Counted from the first letter of the stretch, positions 9,073 to 18,808 are shown. The stretch: 64,000 nt of DNA from a bacterium 210917-DFI.7.65 (GCA_020555865.1 JAJCJJ010000007.1:62001-126000); one strand, 5' to 3'. Notes: a model not told the origin generated them from the sequence alone. Program-made: numbers and translations.

Positions 9073-9933
9073 ATGGGCTTTTTTGACAAACTGAAAAAAG
9101 CGTTCAGCGGCAGCATCAAGCTGGACGAGGATTTTTTTGAAGCGATGGAGGAAACGCTGATCCTGGGTGATCTGGGCGTCAGTGTGGCTACAGATGCGGT
9201 GGAGCAGCTGCGCACTGCCATTAAAAAAGAGCATCTGCAGACGGAGGAGGAGGTCAAGGATGCGCTGCGCCGCATTTTGACCGAAATGCTCCGGGTGGGT
9301 GATACTGCGCTGGATCTTTCCACCCGTCCCAGCGTGGTGATGATGATCGGTGTCAACGGCGTGGGAAAAACCACCACCATCGGCAAGCTGGGCTACCGGC
9401 TGCGCAGCGAAGGAAAAAAGGTGCTTTTCTGCGCCAGCGATACGTTCCGCGCAGCGGCGGCAGATCAATTGGAAATCTGGTCGCAGCGCGCCGGTGTGGA
9501 TATCGTGCGCCAAAGTGAGGGCAGCGATCCCGGCGCCGTGCTGTTTGATGCCATGCAGGCGGCCAAAGCCCGCCATACCGATGTGGTGCTGGTGGATACC
9601 GCCGGGCGGCTGCACAATAAGCAGAACCTGATGAACGAGCTGAGCAAGCTGCGCAAGATCGTAGACCGGGAAGCGCCTGAAGCAGCTAAGGAAACGCTGC
9701 TGATTCTGGATGCTACCACGGGGCAAAATGGATTAATCCAGGCCAAACAGTTCCAGGAAACAGCGGGTCTGACGGGCATTGTGCTTACCAAGCTGGACGG
9801 CACCGCCAAAGGCGGCATTGTTGTGGCGATTGCCCGGGAGCTGCAGGTGCCGGTGAAATTCATTGGCGTGGGCGAGGGCATGGAGGATTTGCAGCCCTTT
9901 GACGCAGAGGCTTATGTGCGGGAGCTGGTGTGA
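9073..9933 (+). CDS. ftsY: Signal recognition particle receptor FtsY
   Basis: 286 aa. SRP54-type NG domain with P-loop GVNGVGKTTTIGKLG, DTFRAAAADQL, DTAGRLHN and TKLDGTAKGG. The acidic A domain of E. coli FtsY is absent, as in most Firmicutes. It docks the SRP-ribosome complex at the membrane and hydrolyses GTP together with Ffh. The ATG follows AAGAGGAGGGG. It overlaps the region immediately before rph and belongs to the smc run. Confidence 0.97.
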   Translation: MGFFDKLKKAFSGSIKLDEDFFEAMEETLILGDLGVSVATDAVEQLRTAIKKEHLQTEEEVKDALRRILTEMLRVGDTALDLSTRPSVVMMIGVNGVGKTTTIGKLGYRLRSEGKKVLFCASDTFRAAAADQLEIWSQRAGVDIVRQSEGSDPGAVLFDAMQAAKARHTDVVLVDTAGRLHNKQNLMNELSKLRKIVDREAPEAAKETLLILDATTGQNGLIQAKQFQETAGLTGIVLTKLDGTAKGGIVVAIARELQVPVKFIGVGEGMEDLQPFDAEAYVRELV

Positions 9934-9983
9934 ACTGTACCCTGCGCAAAAGGATTGGAATACGAAACAAAGGAGATTTCCAG

Positions 9984-10700
9984 ATGGAACGAATCGACCA
10001 AAGAGCCTATGATGCTCTGCGTCCGGTGAAACTGACGCCGGGGTTTGCGGAATTTGCCGAAGGCAGCGTACTCATCGAGTGCGGCCATACCAAGGTGCTG
10101 TGCTGCGCCAGCGTGGAGGAGCGTACCCCACCCCATGTGGCGGCAGGAGAGGGATGGGTCACAGCGGAATATTCCATGCTGCCCCGGGCCAACCGGGAGC
10201 GCAGCCGCCGGGATGTTTCCAAGCTCAAGCTCAGTCCCCGCAGCGCGGAGATCCAGCGCCTGGTGGGGCGCAGCCTGCGTGCGGCGGTGGATATGCAAAA
10301 ATTGGGCGAGCGCACGATTACCATTGACTGCGACGTGCTCCAGGGCGACGGCGGCACCCGTACTGCCTCAGTCACCGGCGGTTATATCGCCCTGGCGCTG
10401 GCTTGCCGGCACTTGATGGAGGAAGGCGTGCTGCTCCAGTGGCCTTTGAAGGGTTATGTGGCCGGCGTCAGCGCCGGCATCGTGGATAACTGCGCGCTGC
10501 TCGATCTGTGCTATGCCGAAGACAGCCATGCCATGGTGGATCTCAACTGCGTGATGAACGATGCAGGGGAGCTGATCGAACTGCAGGGTACCGGCGAGGG
10601 CCGCGCTTTTACGCTTTCGGAGCAGCAGGAACTGGTTCGCCTGTGCGCCAAAGGCGTGGATGAACTGATTGCAGTGCAGAAGAGGCTGTTGGAAAGCTGA
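9984..10700 (+). CDS. rph: Ribonuclease PH
   Basis: 238 aa. A phosphorolytic 3'-5' exoribonuclease that trims tRNA precursors. Typical features are the N-terminal RPVKLTPGF, the RSRRDVSKLKLSPRS loop, RTITIDCDVLQGDGGTRTAS, and the C-terminal VDLNCVMNDAGELIELQGTG. The ATG at 9984 follows AAAGGAG; the frame is open earlier from 9930, overlapping the ftsY stop, but that start has no site. It is followed by rdgB, the common pairing in Clostridia. Confidence 0.97.
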   Translation: MERIDQRAYDALRPVKLTPGFAEFAEGSVLIECGHTKVLCCASVEERTPPHVAAGEGWVTAEYSMLPRANRERSRRDVSKLKLSPRSAEIQRLVGRSLRAAVDMQKLGERTITIDCDVLQGDGGTRTASVTGGYIALALACRHLMEEGVLLQWPLKGYVAGVSAGIVDNCALLDLCYAEDSHAMVDLNCVMNDAGELIELQGTGEGRAFTLSEQQELVRLCAKGVDELIAVQKRLLES

Positions 10701-10769
10701 AGCGTGTGGACGTTTCTGATGCCAAAAGGATGCATTGCAGAAGAAAAATAGAAAGAAAGGAAGAAAACT

Positions 10770-11381
10770 GTGAAAATCGTTTTAGCGTCTCATAATCCGG
10801 GAAAAATGAAAGAAATGAGCGCCATTCTGGCGGCTTTTGGCGTAGAGCTGGTGCTCCAGAGCGATCTGGGGATGCACATTGAAGTGGAGGAAACCGGAAC
10901 AACCTTTCGCGAAAACGCACTGCTCAAGGCCCAGGCTGTGATGAAGGCCACCCGGATGCCGGCTATTTCCGATGACTCCGGCCTGATGGTGGATGCGCTC
11001 AACGGCGCGCCGGGGGTGTATACGGCACGCTATGGCGGCGAAGGGCTCAGCGATACCGAGCGCTATCGGCTGCTGCTCTCTGCCTTGACCGGGCAGACCA
11101 ACCGCGCAGCCCATTTTTACAGCTGTATCGCTTGTGTGTTCCCCACCGGCGAAGTGCTGACGGCCCAGGGCGTATGCGACGGAACCATTGCCTTTGCCCC
11201 TATGGGGGAAGATGGGTTCGGCTATGATCCTATCTTTTTTGTGCCGAAGCTGCGAAAGACGTTCGCCCAGATGACGGCGGAGGAAAAGAACAGCATTTCT
11301 CACCGCGCCAAGGCCTTGTCGGCCTTCCGCAGTGAATTCGAAAAATATTGCAGGGAGAAAAATATTCATGTTGACAAGTAA
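10770..11381 (+). CDS. rdgB: XTP/dITP diphosphatase (RdgB/HAM1)
   Basis: 203 aa. Removes non-canonical purine nucleotides (XTP, dITP) to protect nucleic acids. Motifs: LASHNPGKMKEM at the N-terminus, AISDDSGLMVDALNGAPGVY, and GFGYDPIFFVP. The start is GTG at 10770 after AAGGAAG. Its last 14 bases overlap the start of yhbY, suggesting translational coupling. Confidence 0.96.
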   Translation: MKIVLASHNPGKMKEMSAILAAFGVELVLQSDLGMHIEVEETGTTFRENALLKAQAVMKATRMPAISDDSGLMVDALNGAPGVYTARYGGEGLSDTERYRLLLSALTGQTNRAAHFYSCIACVFPTGEVLTAQGVCDGTIAFAPMGEDGFGYDPIFFVPKLRKTFAQMTAEEKNSISHRAKALSAFRSEFEKYCREKNIHVDK

Positions 11382-11679
11382 ACAAAGAGCATATCTGCGC
11401 GGTTTGGCCAATACGCTGGAGCCGGTGCTTCAGGTTGGCAAGGATGGCGTGGGCGAAAATCTGATTGCCCAGGCCGACGGCGTTTTGGAAAAACGGGAGT
11501 TGATTAAAGGCAATGTGCTGGAAAACAGCCCACTGAGCGCGCGGGAAGCGGCTCAGGCCATTGCCGGGGCGACCCACGGCGAAGTGGTACAGGTGATCGG
11601 AAATCGGTTCGTGTTGTTCCGCGTGCAGCAGGACAAGACCAAGCGCAAGATCGAACTGCCCCGGTCGAAGAAGAAATAA
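11368..11679 (+). CDS. yhbY: YhbY family RNA-binding protein (CRM domain)
   Basis: 103 aa, a single CRM domain with the GKDGVGENL loop. It begins LTSKQRAYLRGLA as in YhbY/YqeI proteins. The family binds pre-50S ribosomal particles. The ATG at 11368 lies within the end of rdgB, with GGGAG upstream. It sits just before nadD, an arrangement also seen in the Bacillus yqe cluster. Confidence 0.93.
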   Translation: MLTSKQRAYLRGLANTLEPVLQVGKDGVGENLIAQADGVLEKRELIKGNVLENSPLSAREAAQAIAGATHGEVVQVIGNRFVLFRVQQDKTKRKIELPRSKKK

Positions 11680-11701
11680 GCAGGAAAAGGAAGGCGACGT
11701 C

Positions 11702-12883
11702 ATGCGAATCGGTATCTATGGCGGCACATTTAATCCGCCGCATATTGGCCATGTTCATGCGGCGGAGGAAGCGGGGCGCGTGCTGGGGCTGGATCAACTC
11801 TTGATCGTTCCGGACAATGTGCCGCCTCATAAAACTTTACCGGAGGGTTCGCCCGACAATGCGCAGCGCCTGGAAATGGCGCGTTTGGCCTTCGGCGCAG
11901 TGCCCTGTGCAGAGGTGTCCGACCTGGAGCTGCGCAGGGAGGGGAAGAGTTACAGCGTGGATACGGTTCGCGCAGTGCATGCGCAATACCCTGACGCGGA
12001 GTTGTGGCTGCTGATGGGCAGCGATATGCTGAACATCCTGCACCTGTGGCACGAGCCGGAGACGCTGATGCGTCTGGCGAATATCGGGACGTTTGCTCGG
12101 GACAGTGCTGGGGAACAGGAGATATTTGCGCGTATGCTCCCGCTGCTGGAACACAATTTCCATGCGACGATACGCCGGATTCCCATGGAAGCGAAAAAAG
12201 CCGCGTCCAGTGAGATCCGTGCCCAGCTGGCACGGGGTGGAGGGGCAGAGCTGCTGAGCCCGCCGGTGTGGGGGTACATTCAGCGGGAACACCTTTACGG
12301 AACGAAGGCCGATCTCCGGCATCTTCCGCTGGGTGCGCTGCGGAGCGTGGCGCTGTCTTATCTCAAATGCACGCGCATGGCTCATGTGCTGGGTACGGAG
12401 CAGGAAGCGGTTCGTTTGGCCCGGCGCTGTGGCATCGATGAAACGGAAGCCCGCACGGCGGCTCTGCTGCACGACTGCACCAAAAAGTGCAGCCGGGAAG
12501 AACAACTGGCACTGTGTGAGCGCTATGGCCTTACCGCAGACAAAGTGGAGTGCAGCCAGGATCAGTTGTTGCATGCCAAAACCGGCGCTGCTCTGGCACG
12601 GGATGTATTTGGCGTCAGCGATGCGGTGTACGGGGCGATTCGCTGGCATACCACCGGGAAAGCGGATATGACGCCCCTGGAGAAGGTGATTTATGTGGCG
12701 GACTGCATTGAACCCAGCCGGAAGTATCCTGGTGTGGAGACACTGCGGCGGGCCACAGAAGAAAGCCTGGACAAGGGGTTGGAGTTGTGTTTGCAGCGCA
12801 CAGTGGAGCGCATGGAGAAACTGGGCAGTCCTGTGCATGAGAGGACGTTGGAAGCCCTGCACTTTCTGAAAGGACAAAGATAG
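11702..12883 (+). CDS. nadD: Fused NadD (nicotinate-nucleotide adenylyltransferase) and YqeK-type HD hydrolase
   Basis: 393 aa with two enzymes in one frame. Residues 1-200: NadD, with GTFNPPHIGHVHAAEEA, LLMGSDML and the ASSEIRAQL motif; it adenylates nicotinate mononucleotide in NAD synthesis. Residues about 210-393: HD domain with YLKCTRMAHVLGTE, LLHDCTKK and IRWHTTG, matching YqeK, a diadenosine tetraphosphate hydrolase. In Bacillus these are adjacent separate genes (nadD, yqeK); here they are joined with no stop. An LCP gene follows 2 bp later. Confidence 0.93.
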   Translation: MRIGIYGGTFNPPHIGHVHAAEEAGRVLGLDQLLIVPDNVPPHKTLPEGSPDNAQRLEMARLAFGAVPCAEVSDLELRREGKSYSVDTVRAVHAQYPDAELWLLMGSDMLNILHLWHEPETLMRLANIGTFARDSAGEQEIFARMLPLLEHNFHATIRRIPMEAKKAASSEIRAQLARGGGAELLSPPVWGYIQREHLYGTKADLRHLPLGALRSVALSYLKCTRMAHVLGTEQEAVRLARRCGIDETEARTAALLHDCTKKCSREEQLALCERYGLTADKVECSQDQLLHAKTGAALARDVFGVSDAVYGAIRWHTTGKADMTPLEKVIYVADCIEPSRKYPGVETLRRATEESLDKGLELCLQRTVERMEKLGSPVHERTLEALHFLKGQR

Positions 12884-12885
12884 AT

Positions 12886-14580
12886 ATGGCATTTGGCAAG
12901 AAAGAAGCCGGCGCCCGCGCGGCGGCGGCGAGCGGCGAGAAACGGGCGAAACGAGCCAAAAAGCCTCTTTCGCCGAAAGAGAAAAAGCGGCGAATTCTGC
13001 TGGTCGTTTTGGCGCTGGCCGCGGCCGTGTTGTGTGCAACGGCGGCTGCAGTAGCCTTTTTCCAGCGGCCTGAACTGCCGGATCCGGTCACAAAAGAAGA
13101 GGAATTCGGTGAATTGACCGGCCCGAAGCTGTCCGGCGACCGGAAAGAGGACTTTTTTACCTTTCTGGTGATCGGCCGCGACACCGGCGGCGGCGGCAAC
13201 ACAGATACCGTGCTCCTGGCAGCCTATGATGTGAAAAATCAGGAAATGAATGTCATGAGTATCCCCCGCGACACCATGGTGAACGTCAACTGGGATGTGA
13301 AGAAGATCAACTCCGTATACAACTTTAATGGCGGCGGTGATGACGGTATTAAGGCGCTGTACAAAGAAGTGAGCGAGCTGGTGGGCTTTGTGCCTGATTA
13401 CAGCGTGGTTGTGGAATGGGAGGCCGTGGGCGAGCTGGTGGACGCCATCGGCGGCGTATGGTATGACGTGCCCCGCAACATGGATTATGAGGATCCTTCT
13501 CAGGATTTGTCCATCCATGTGCAGAAAGGCTACCAAAAGCTCAACGGTGAGCAGGCTATGGGTGTGGTGCGCTTCCGCGAAGGGAAAAACGGCTATGCCA
13601 ACGGAGATCTGGGCCGGATTGAAACCCAGCAGGGTTTCCTGAAAGCGTTGATCGAGCAGTGTCTCCAAATTGATAAAATGACAAAGGTCTTTGAATATGC
13701 CCGCATTTTTACAGAGCAGGTGACTACGGACCTGACGATCAATAATCTGGCTTGGTTCGGCCAGCAGGCGATTTTCGGCGGATTGACCAGCGAAAACGTT
13801 AACTTCATTACGATGCCCTGCGCGACGAAAAGCGTATGGAGCCGAAGCTATCATGCCAATTTGAGCTATGTGGTGCCCAATGTGGACGAGCTGGTGCAGG
13901 TGGTCAATGAAAGCTTTAACCCATATCTGGATGAACTGACCTCCTCGGAACTTGATATTATGTACGTCAATTCCGACGGCACTATCGGCTGCACCTCTGG
14001 CCGGCTGCAGGACAGCAAGGCCAACGCTTCCGTCGGCAGCCGGCCTAGCAACAATCACACGCAGACAGTGGATCCTGACACTACCACGCCGGTGGAGCCA
14101 GATGTACCCGTGGAGCCAGAAACGCCGGATGAGAATACCGGTACCGGGGAAGGCGGCGGCGACAACAGTGGCAACGCCGGCACCGGAGAAGGCGGCAGCG
14201 GCGATAACGGCGGCAACACCGGCACTGGAGAAGGCGGTAGCGGCGACAACAGCGGCAACACCGGCACCGGAGAAGGCGGCAGCGGCGACAACAGCGGCAA
14301 CACCGGTACCGGAGAAGGCGGCAGCGGCGACAACGGCGGCAATACCGGCACCGGAGAAGGCGGCAGCGGCGACAACAGCGGCAATACCGGCACCGGAGAA
14401 GGCGGCAGCGGCGACAACAGCGGCAATACCGGCACCGGGGAAAGCGGCAGTGGCGACAACAGCGGCAGCACCGGTTCCGGGGAAGGCGGTAGCAGCGATA
14501 ACAGTGGTAATACCGACACTGGAGGGAGCGACGGTACAGGCAATCCCTTGCCGCCGGAAGGAAGCAATGCAGCTGCATGA
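12886..14580 (+). CDS. LytR-CpsA-Psr (LCP) family cell-wall ligase with repeat tail
   Basis: 564 aa. A basic N-terminal cytoplasmic stretch, one membrane segment (about residues 40-62, [20 protein letters not shown]), then the extracellular LCP domain: [31 protein letters not shown] and [20 protein letters not shown], with the conserved Asp and Arg residues. LCP enzymes attach teichoic acid or other polymers to peptidoglycan. From about residue 419 the protein is a low-complexity tail of 13-14-residue Gly/Glu/Asn/Ser repeats, probably a flexible wall spacer. The preceding fused nadD and following rsfS are in the same run. Confidence 0.93.
   Translation: MAFGKKEAGARAAAASGEKRAKRAKKPLSPKEKKRRILLVVLALAAAVLCATAAAVAFFQRPELPDPVTKEEEFGELTGPKLSGDRKEDFFTFLVIGRDTGGGGNTDTVLLAAYDVKNQEMNVMSIPRDTMVNVNWDVKKINSVYNFNGGGDDGIKALYKEVSELVGFVPDYSVVVEWEAVGELVDAIGGVWYDVPRNMDYEDPSQDLSIHVQKGYQKLNGEQAMGVVRFREGKNGYANGDLGRIETQQGFLKALIEQCLQIDKMTKVFEYARIFTEQVTTDLTINNLAWFGQQAIFGGLTSENVNFITMPCATKSVWSRSYHANLSYVVPNVDELVQVVNESFNPYLDELTSSELDIMYVNSDGTIGCTSGRLQDSKANASVGSRPSNNHTQTVDPDTTTPVEPDVPVEPETPDENTGTGEGGGDNSGNAGTGEGGSGDNGGNTGTGEGGSGDNSGNTGTGEGGSGDNSGNTGTGEGGSGDNGGNTGTGEGGSGDNSGNTGTGEGGSGDNSGNTGTGESGSGDNSGSTGSGEGGSSDNSGNTDTGGSDGTGNPLPPEGSNAAA
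14140..14514 (+). repeat. 42-bp tandem repeat inside the LCP gene
   Basis: Nine units: one of 39 bp (14140-14178) and eight of 42 bp starting at 14179, 14221, 14263, 14305, 14347, 14389, 14431 and 14473. Each 42-bp unit encodes a variant of [14 protein letters not shown]. Units differ mainly at silent positions or Ser/Gly swaps. Copy number is likely to vary between strains. Confidence 0.95.
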
Positions 14581-14622
14581 ACTGCGGCATGACAATAACA
14601 TATAAATTGAGAGGAGAATGGT

Positions 14623-14982
14623 ATGACACCTTATGAATTGGCTCAAGTTGCGGTCAAAGCGCTGGACGCGCGCCGCGCAAAAGAAATCCGCATGCTGAAA
14701 ACCACCGATGTGACGACGCTGGCGGACTATTTCGTCATCTGTTCCGGTACATCCAACACCCAAATCAAGGCCTTGACGGAATCGGTGGAGGAAGCGATGA
14801 AAAATGCCGGGGAGATGCCCGACCACATTGAGGGACACCGCGAAGGTACCTGGGTGCTCAGCGATTATGGCTGTGTGGTCGTTCACATCTTTTCGCCCGA
14901 AGCGCGGGAGTTTTACGACCTGGAACGTTTGTGGAGCGACGCGGAAGAGATCGATATTTCCGGTATTGTGACACAGGACTGA
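14623..14982 (+). CDS. rsfS: Ribosome silencing factor RsfS (Iojap family)
   Basis: 119 aa, full length. Motifs [43 protein letters not shown] and [20 protein letters not shown] are diagnostic. It binds L14 on the 50S subunit and blocks subunit joining in slow growth. The ATG follows GAGGAG. A strong terminator follows, ending this stretch before leuS. Confidence 0.96.
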   Translation: MTPYELAQVAVKALDARRAKEIRMLKTTDVTTLADYFVICSGTSNTQIKALTESVEEAMKNAGEMPDHIEGHREGTWVLSDYGCVVVHIFSPEAREFYDLERLWSDAEEIDISGIVTQD

Positions 14983-14992
14983 AGCAATTGAT

Positions 14993-15030
14993 AAAGGGCG
15001 GGAGCGTTTGGTACGCTTCCGCCCTTTTTG
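14993..15030 (+). terminator. Terminator after rsfS
   Basis: AAGGGCGGGAGCG, loop, CGCTTCCGCCCTTTTT: a stem of about 12 bp followed by a T run. Confidence 0.85.
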
Positions 15031-15080
15031 CAAAGGTGCGCTTGAAAGCGGGATAAAAACAGAAAAGAGACGCAAAAGCC

Positions 15081-15109
15081 TTGCAAATCATACCTGTTCC
15101 CGGTATAAT
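15081..15109 (+). promoter_or_regulatory. Promoter of leuS
   Basis: TTGCAA (15081-15086), 17-bp spacer, TATAAT (15104-15109). The short leader to the start codon leaves no room for a T-box. Confidence 0.75.
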
Positions 15110-15180
15110 AAAAAAGCTGTTTGAAATTTTCTGCTTTCATGGGAAAGCGGATACCATAAAAACGGAAAGTGTGATCAATT

Positions 15181-17595
15181 TTGAAGTACGAGTTTACCAA
15201 CATCGAAAAAAAGTGGCAGAAAAAGTGGCTGGAAGAAAAAACTTACGCCGCATCGAACCACAGCGATAAGCCGAAGTTTTATGCGCTGGTGGAATTCCCC
15301 TATCCGTCGGGACAGGGCCTGCATGTGGGCCATGCCCGGCCGTATACCGCCATGGATGTGGTGGCCCGCAAGAAGCGGATGGATGGTTACAATGTTTTGT
15401 TCCCCATCGGCTACGATGCGTTCGGTCTGCCTACGGAGAATTATGCGATCAAAAACCACATCCATCCGGCCAAAGTGACCCACGACAATATTGAGAACTT
15501 TTCCAAGCAGCTGCACATGCTGGGCTATTCCTTCGATTGGGACCGTGTGGTGAACACCACCGACCCCGGCTACTACAAATGGACCCAGTGGATTTTCCTG
15601 CAGCTTTACAAGCACGGCCTGGCCTATAAAGCTACCATGCCCGTCAACTGGTGCACCAGCTGTAAATGCGTTCTGGCCAACGAAGAAGTGGTGGAAGGTG
15701 TGTGTGAGCGCTGCGGCAGCCCGGTCATCCGCAAGGAGAAGTCCCAGTGGATGCTGCGCATTACCAAATATGCCGACCGTCTGATCGACGATCTGGACGA
15801 TCTGGATTTCATCAATCGTGTGAAGATCCAGCAGCGCAACTGGATCGGCCGCAGCGAAGGGACCGAGGTGGATTTCACAGCCACCAACGGCGATAAGCTC
15901 ACCGTGTACACAACCCGCTGCGATACTCTCTTCGGCGTGACCTATATGGTCATGTCTCCGGAGCATGAGTATTTGAAAGCGTGGAAGGATCAGATCGAAA
16001 ACTGGGATGAGGTGGAGGCTTATCAGGCTGAAGCCGCCCGCAAGAGCGATTTTGAGCGCAGTGAACTGAGCAAGGACAAAACCGGTGTGCGCCTCAAGGG
16101 GATCGAAGCGGTGCATCCCGTTACCGGAGCGCATATCCCGCTCTTTATTTCGGACTATGTGCTCATGGGCTATGGCACTGGCATCGTGATGGGCGTGCCT
16201 GGCCACGACCAGCGCGACTGGGAATTTGCCACCAAGTTCGGCCTGCCGATTGTCGAGGTTGTCCAAGGCGGCGATGTGATGAAGGAAGCCTTCGTCCTGA
16301 AAGACGATACCGGTATCATGGTCAACTCTGATTTTCTCAACGGCATGACGGTGAAAGAAGCGATCCCCGCCATGAAAAAGTGGGTCACGGAACAGGGAAT
16401 CGGCCATCCGAAAACGAATTTCAAACTGCGTGACTGGGTATTCTCCCGTCAGCGCTACTGGGGTGAGCCGATCCCCATGATCTGGTGCGACAAGTGCGGC
16501 TGGCAGTGCGTGCCCGAAGACCAGCTTCCGCTGGTGCTGCCGGATGTGGAGAGTTACGAACCCACTGACGACGGTGAAAGTCCCCTTTCCAAAATGACCG
16601 ACTGGGTCAATACCACCTGCCCCTGCTGCGGCGGAAAAGCCCGGCGTGAAACCGATACCATGCCGCAGTGGGCGGGATCCAGTTGGTATTTCCTGCGGTA
16701 TATGGATCCCCACAACGATCAGGCGCTGGCTTCCAAGGAAGCGCTGCAGTACTGGTCTCCCGTGGATTGGTACAACGGCGGCATGGAACACACCACGCTC
16801 CATCTGCTTTATTCCCGTTTCTGGCACAAATTCCTCTATGATCTCGGTGTGGTACCGACCAAAGAACCGTATCACAAACGCACCAGCCACGGCATGATCC
16901 TGGGCGAGGGCGGCGAAAAAATGTCCAAATCCCGCGGCAATGTGGTCAACCCCAACGATGTGGTGGCACAGTATGGCGCCGATACCATGCGCATGTATAT
17001 CATGTTCATCGGTGACTTTGAAAAGGCCGCTGCCTGGAGCGACAATGCGGTGAAGGGCTGCAAGCGGTTCCTCGACCGTGTATGGAATCTGCATGAGGGC
17101 GATGTGGCCGAGGGCGAAACCTACAGCGCGAAAAATGAATCGGCGATCCACAAGGCCATCAAAAAGGTGTCCGACGATATCGAGGCGATGAAGTTTAACA
17201 CTGCTATCGCTGCTCTGATGGCGCTGGTCAATGATTTTTATGCCAACGGCGTCAACAAGGCTGATCTGAAAGCCCTGCTGCTGATGCTCTCGCCCTTTGC
17301 GCCTCATATTGTGGAAGAGATGTGGGAGAATCTCGGTTTTGCAAACGCCGGTATGGCCTGTGCCCAGAGTTGGCCCGCCTACGACGAGAGCAAGACCATG
17401 GATGCGGAAGTCACCATTGCCGTGCAGGTATGCGGCAAAATGAAGGGAACGATCCAAGTGCCTATGGACAGCGAAGAGGAAACGGTTGCTGTTGCCGCTC
17501 AGGCCGACGCCAAAGTGGCCAGAGCCATTGAGGGCAAAAACCTGGTCAAGGTGATCTATGTAAAGAACCGGTTGATCAACTTGATTGCAAAGTAA
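15181..17595 (+). CDS. leuS: Leucyl-tRNA synthetase
   Basis: 804 aa, the usual bacterial length. Class I synthetase: the HIGH-type motif is in [17 protein letters not shown], an editing CP1 domain spans about residues 220-420 ([12 protein letters not shown] and [15 protein letters not shown]), a Cys-rich zinc knuckle is around CTSCKC and CERCG, and the KMSKS motif is in [15 protein letters not shown]. It charges tRNA-Leu. The start is TTG at 15181, giving [15 protein letters not shown]; upstream there is only a weak GGAAAG site. It is transcribed from its own promoter and does not appear to be T-box regulated. Confidence 0.97.
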   Translation: MKYEFTNIEKKWQKKWLEEKTYAASNHSDKPKFYALVEFPYPSGQGLHVGHARPYTAMDVVARKKRMDGYNVLFPIGYDAFGLPTENYAIKNHIHPAKVTHDNIENFSKQLHMLGYSFDWDRVVNTTDPGYYKWTQWIFLQLYKHGLAYKATMPVNWCTSCKCVLANEEVVEGVCERCGSPVIRKEKSQWMLRITKYADRLIDDLDDLDFINRVKIQQRNWIGRSEGTEVDFTATNGDKLTVYTTRCDTLFGVTYMVMSPEHEYLKAWKDQIENWDEVEAYQAEAARKSDFERSELSKDKTGVRLKGIEAVHPVTGAHIPLFISDYVLMGYGTGIVMGVPGHDQRDWEFATKFGLPIVEVVQGGDVMKEAFVLKDDTGIMVNSDFLNGMTVKEAIPAMKKWVTEQGIGHPKTNFKLRDWVFSRQRYWGEPIPMIWCDKCGWQCVPEDQLPLVLPDVESYEPTDDGESPLSKMTDWVNTTCPCCGGKARRETDTMPQWAGSSWYFLRYMDPHNDQALASKEALQYWSPVDWYNGGMEHTTLHLLYSRFWHKFLYDLGVVPTKEPYHKRTSHGMILGEGGEKMSKSRGNVVNPNDVVAQYGADTMRMYIMFIGDFEKAAAWSDNAVKGCKRFLDRVWNLHEGDVAEGETYSAKNESAIHKAIKKVSDDIEAMKFNTAIAALMALVNDFYANGVNKADLKALLLMLSPFAPHIVEEMWENLGFANAGMACAQSWPAYDESKTMDAEVTIAVQVCGKMKGTIQVPMDSEEETVAVAAQADAKVARAIEGKNLVKVIYVKNRLINLIAK

Positions 17596-17620
17596 ATTAC
17601 ACTGAAATTTTGCAAATTAC

Positions 17621-17649
17621 TTGACAAAAATATAAGGTACTTGTATAAT
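17621..17649 (+). promoter_or_regulatory. Perfect consensus promoter of rpsU
   Basis: TTGACA (17621-17626), 17-bp spacer, TATAAT (17644-17649). This is consistent with the very high expression expected for a ribosomal protein. Confidence 0.9.
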
Positions 17650-17681
17650 ACTACTGTTAAAGCCATACGAATGGCCCTTAA

Positions 17682-17700
17682 GTGCCGTATTGGGCGGCAC
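17682..17700 (+). promoter_or_regulatory. Hairpin directly before the rpsU ribosome-binding site
   Basis: GTGCCG, TATTGGG loop, CGGCAC. It ends three bases before GGAGGGAGGG. It could tune or autoregulate S21 translation; this is inference from position only. Confidence 0.45.
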
Positions 17701-17719
17701 CTTGGAGGGAGGGAAAACA

Positions 17720-17905
17720 ATGTCTGAAATCCGCGTCAAGGAAGGCGAATCTCTGGAAAACGCTTTGAAGCGCTTTAAGCGCAGCTGCGCAAAGTCCGGC
17801 GTGCTGGCTGAGGTTCGTAAACGCGAGTGTTATGAAAGCCCCAGCGTTAAGCGTCGTAAAAAGTCTGAGGCTGCTCGCAAGAATAGAAACAAGAGATACT
17901 ATTAA
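17720..17905 (+). CDS. rpsU: 30S ribosomal protein S21
   Basis: 61 aa, with the family pattern [20 protein letters not shown] and a very basic C-terminus ending KNRNKRYY. S21 helps mRNA recognition on the 30S subunit. The ATG at 17720 follows GGAGGGAGGG; a frame-consistent start at 17690 is upstream of that site and rejected. It is a single-gene unit bounded by a consensus promoter and a terminator. Confidence 0.96.
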   Translation: MSEIRVKEGESLENALKRFKRSCAKSGVLAEVRKRECYESPSVKRRKKSEAARKNRNKRYY

Positions 17906-17917
17906 TTTTGTTCTATT

Positions 17918-17956
17918 AAAATGCCCTGTACGGGATAGCCGTACAGGGCATTTTCA
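17918..17956. terminator. Bidirectional terminator after rpsU
   Basis: AAAATGCCCTGTACGG, GATAG loop, CCGTACAGGGCATTTT: 16-bp perfect stem between convergent genes. Confidence 0.9.
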
Positions 17957-17964
17957 TATTTGCA

Positions 17965-18726
17965 TTATTGCTGCAGCTGCGGCAGAATATCTTCTACCTC
18001 GGAGCAGAGCAGAAACGCCCAGCGCAGATCCAGGGATTGGGCGAGTTTGAGTTTGAAGCGGATGGTATCGGCGTCGTCAAAAAGAACAAAATGCGCGCGC
18101 CCGTCGCGTTGGTATGTAAAATACTTGGCGCACAACTCATGAGAAAAGAAGACGCTGGGAGACAGATCCTGATACAGAGCGTCAAAGGATTCTTTCGTCA
18201 GCGGCGTTCCTTCGCCGGTAGGGGAGGGCAGCAGGAAATCCATGCGCAGCCGCTCGATGTCCAGCGCAACGCGGCCCCGGCCAAAGGCGTTGCATGCGTC
18301 CACCAGCATGGTGCGCAGCGTGCCGCCGGAGATAGCGGTGTTCACCAGCACATAGGCCGTGGGGATTCGCCGGCCGTAAGCGGCAGAGAGGAAAAGCTTT
18401 TTGCTGTTGCGGTGCAGCAGCTTTGCTGCTTCTTCCAGAAAAACCATGCGGTCTGGCGTGGTGGAACCGCCGAAGTCGGCGGCAACGCCTTCGTAGCCGC
18501 GGCTCATACATTCGCGCAGGATCTCCCGGCTGAGAGCCGTGGGATCGGAAATGGCCGGCGGCATGGCGTCATTTAGCGCCAAAAGCCCGCTTTGCATCTG
18601 GCGGGATACCGTGGCGCGGTGCAGGTGGCCATCCGTCCCGATCTGATAGGCCAGGTGGGACAGGCGAAAGGGCATGCCGGACAGCAGACGGTACTGCTCC
18701 GGTGCGGCGGTCATATAAAGCTGCAA
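17965..18726 (-). CDS. GH18-like TIM-barrel protein, catalytic motif not conserved
   Basis: 253 aa, no signal peptide. The layout resembles a glycoside hydrolase family 18 barrel: a strand-helix leading to GYEGVAADFGG where GH18 enzymes have DGxDxDxE, and a terminal YFTYQRDGRAHFVLFDDADT followed by LRWAFLL, like the YDD...G..FW end of spore-cortex and chitinase-like GH18 proteins. Only one Asp of the catalytic DxxDxE is present, so it may be inactive or bind a ligand. The start is TTG at 18726 after GGGGGAG; ATG at 18714 is an alternative. I do not recognise a named family. Confidence 0.5.
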   Translation of the reverse strand: MQLYMTAAPEQYRLLSGMPFRLSHLAYQIGTDGHLHRATVSRQMQSGLLALNDAMPPAISDPTALSREILRECMSRGYEGVAADFGGSTTPDRMVFLEEAAKLLHRNSKKLFLSAAYGRRIPTAYVLVNTAISGGTLRTMLVDACNAFGRGRVALDIERLRMDFLLPSPTGEGTPLTKESFDALYQDLSPSVFFSHELCAKYFTYQRDGRAHFVLFDDADTIRFKLKLAQSLDLRWAFLLCSEVEDILPQLQQ

Positions 18727-18808
18727 TGTAGACTCCCCCTTGTTTCAATTCGGTGAGAATGGTATACTCATATCATTGCTATCACATTATGTGTTCAAGG
18801 AGGCGTTT

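Noticed and set aside
14140..14514. Possible CRISPR array
   Set aside because: The repeats are adjacent, in frame with the LCP gene and lack spacers, so it is a coding tandem repeat.
14983..15180. T-box leader for leuS
   Set aside because: Only a terminator and a promoter are seen; the leader after the promoter is about 65 nt, too short for a T-box.
15175..17457. Long minus-strand ORF across leuS
   Set aside because: Antisense shadow of leucyl-tRNA synthetase; rich in His and Phe with no recognisable domain.
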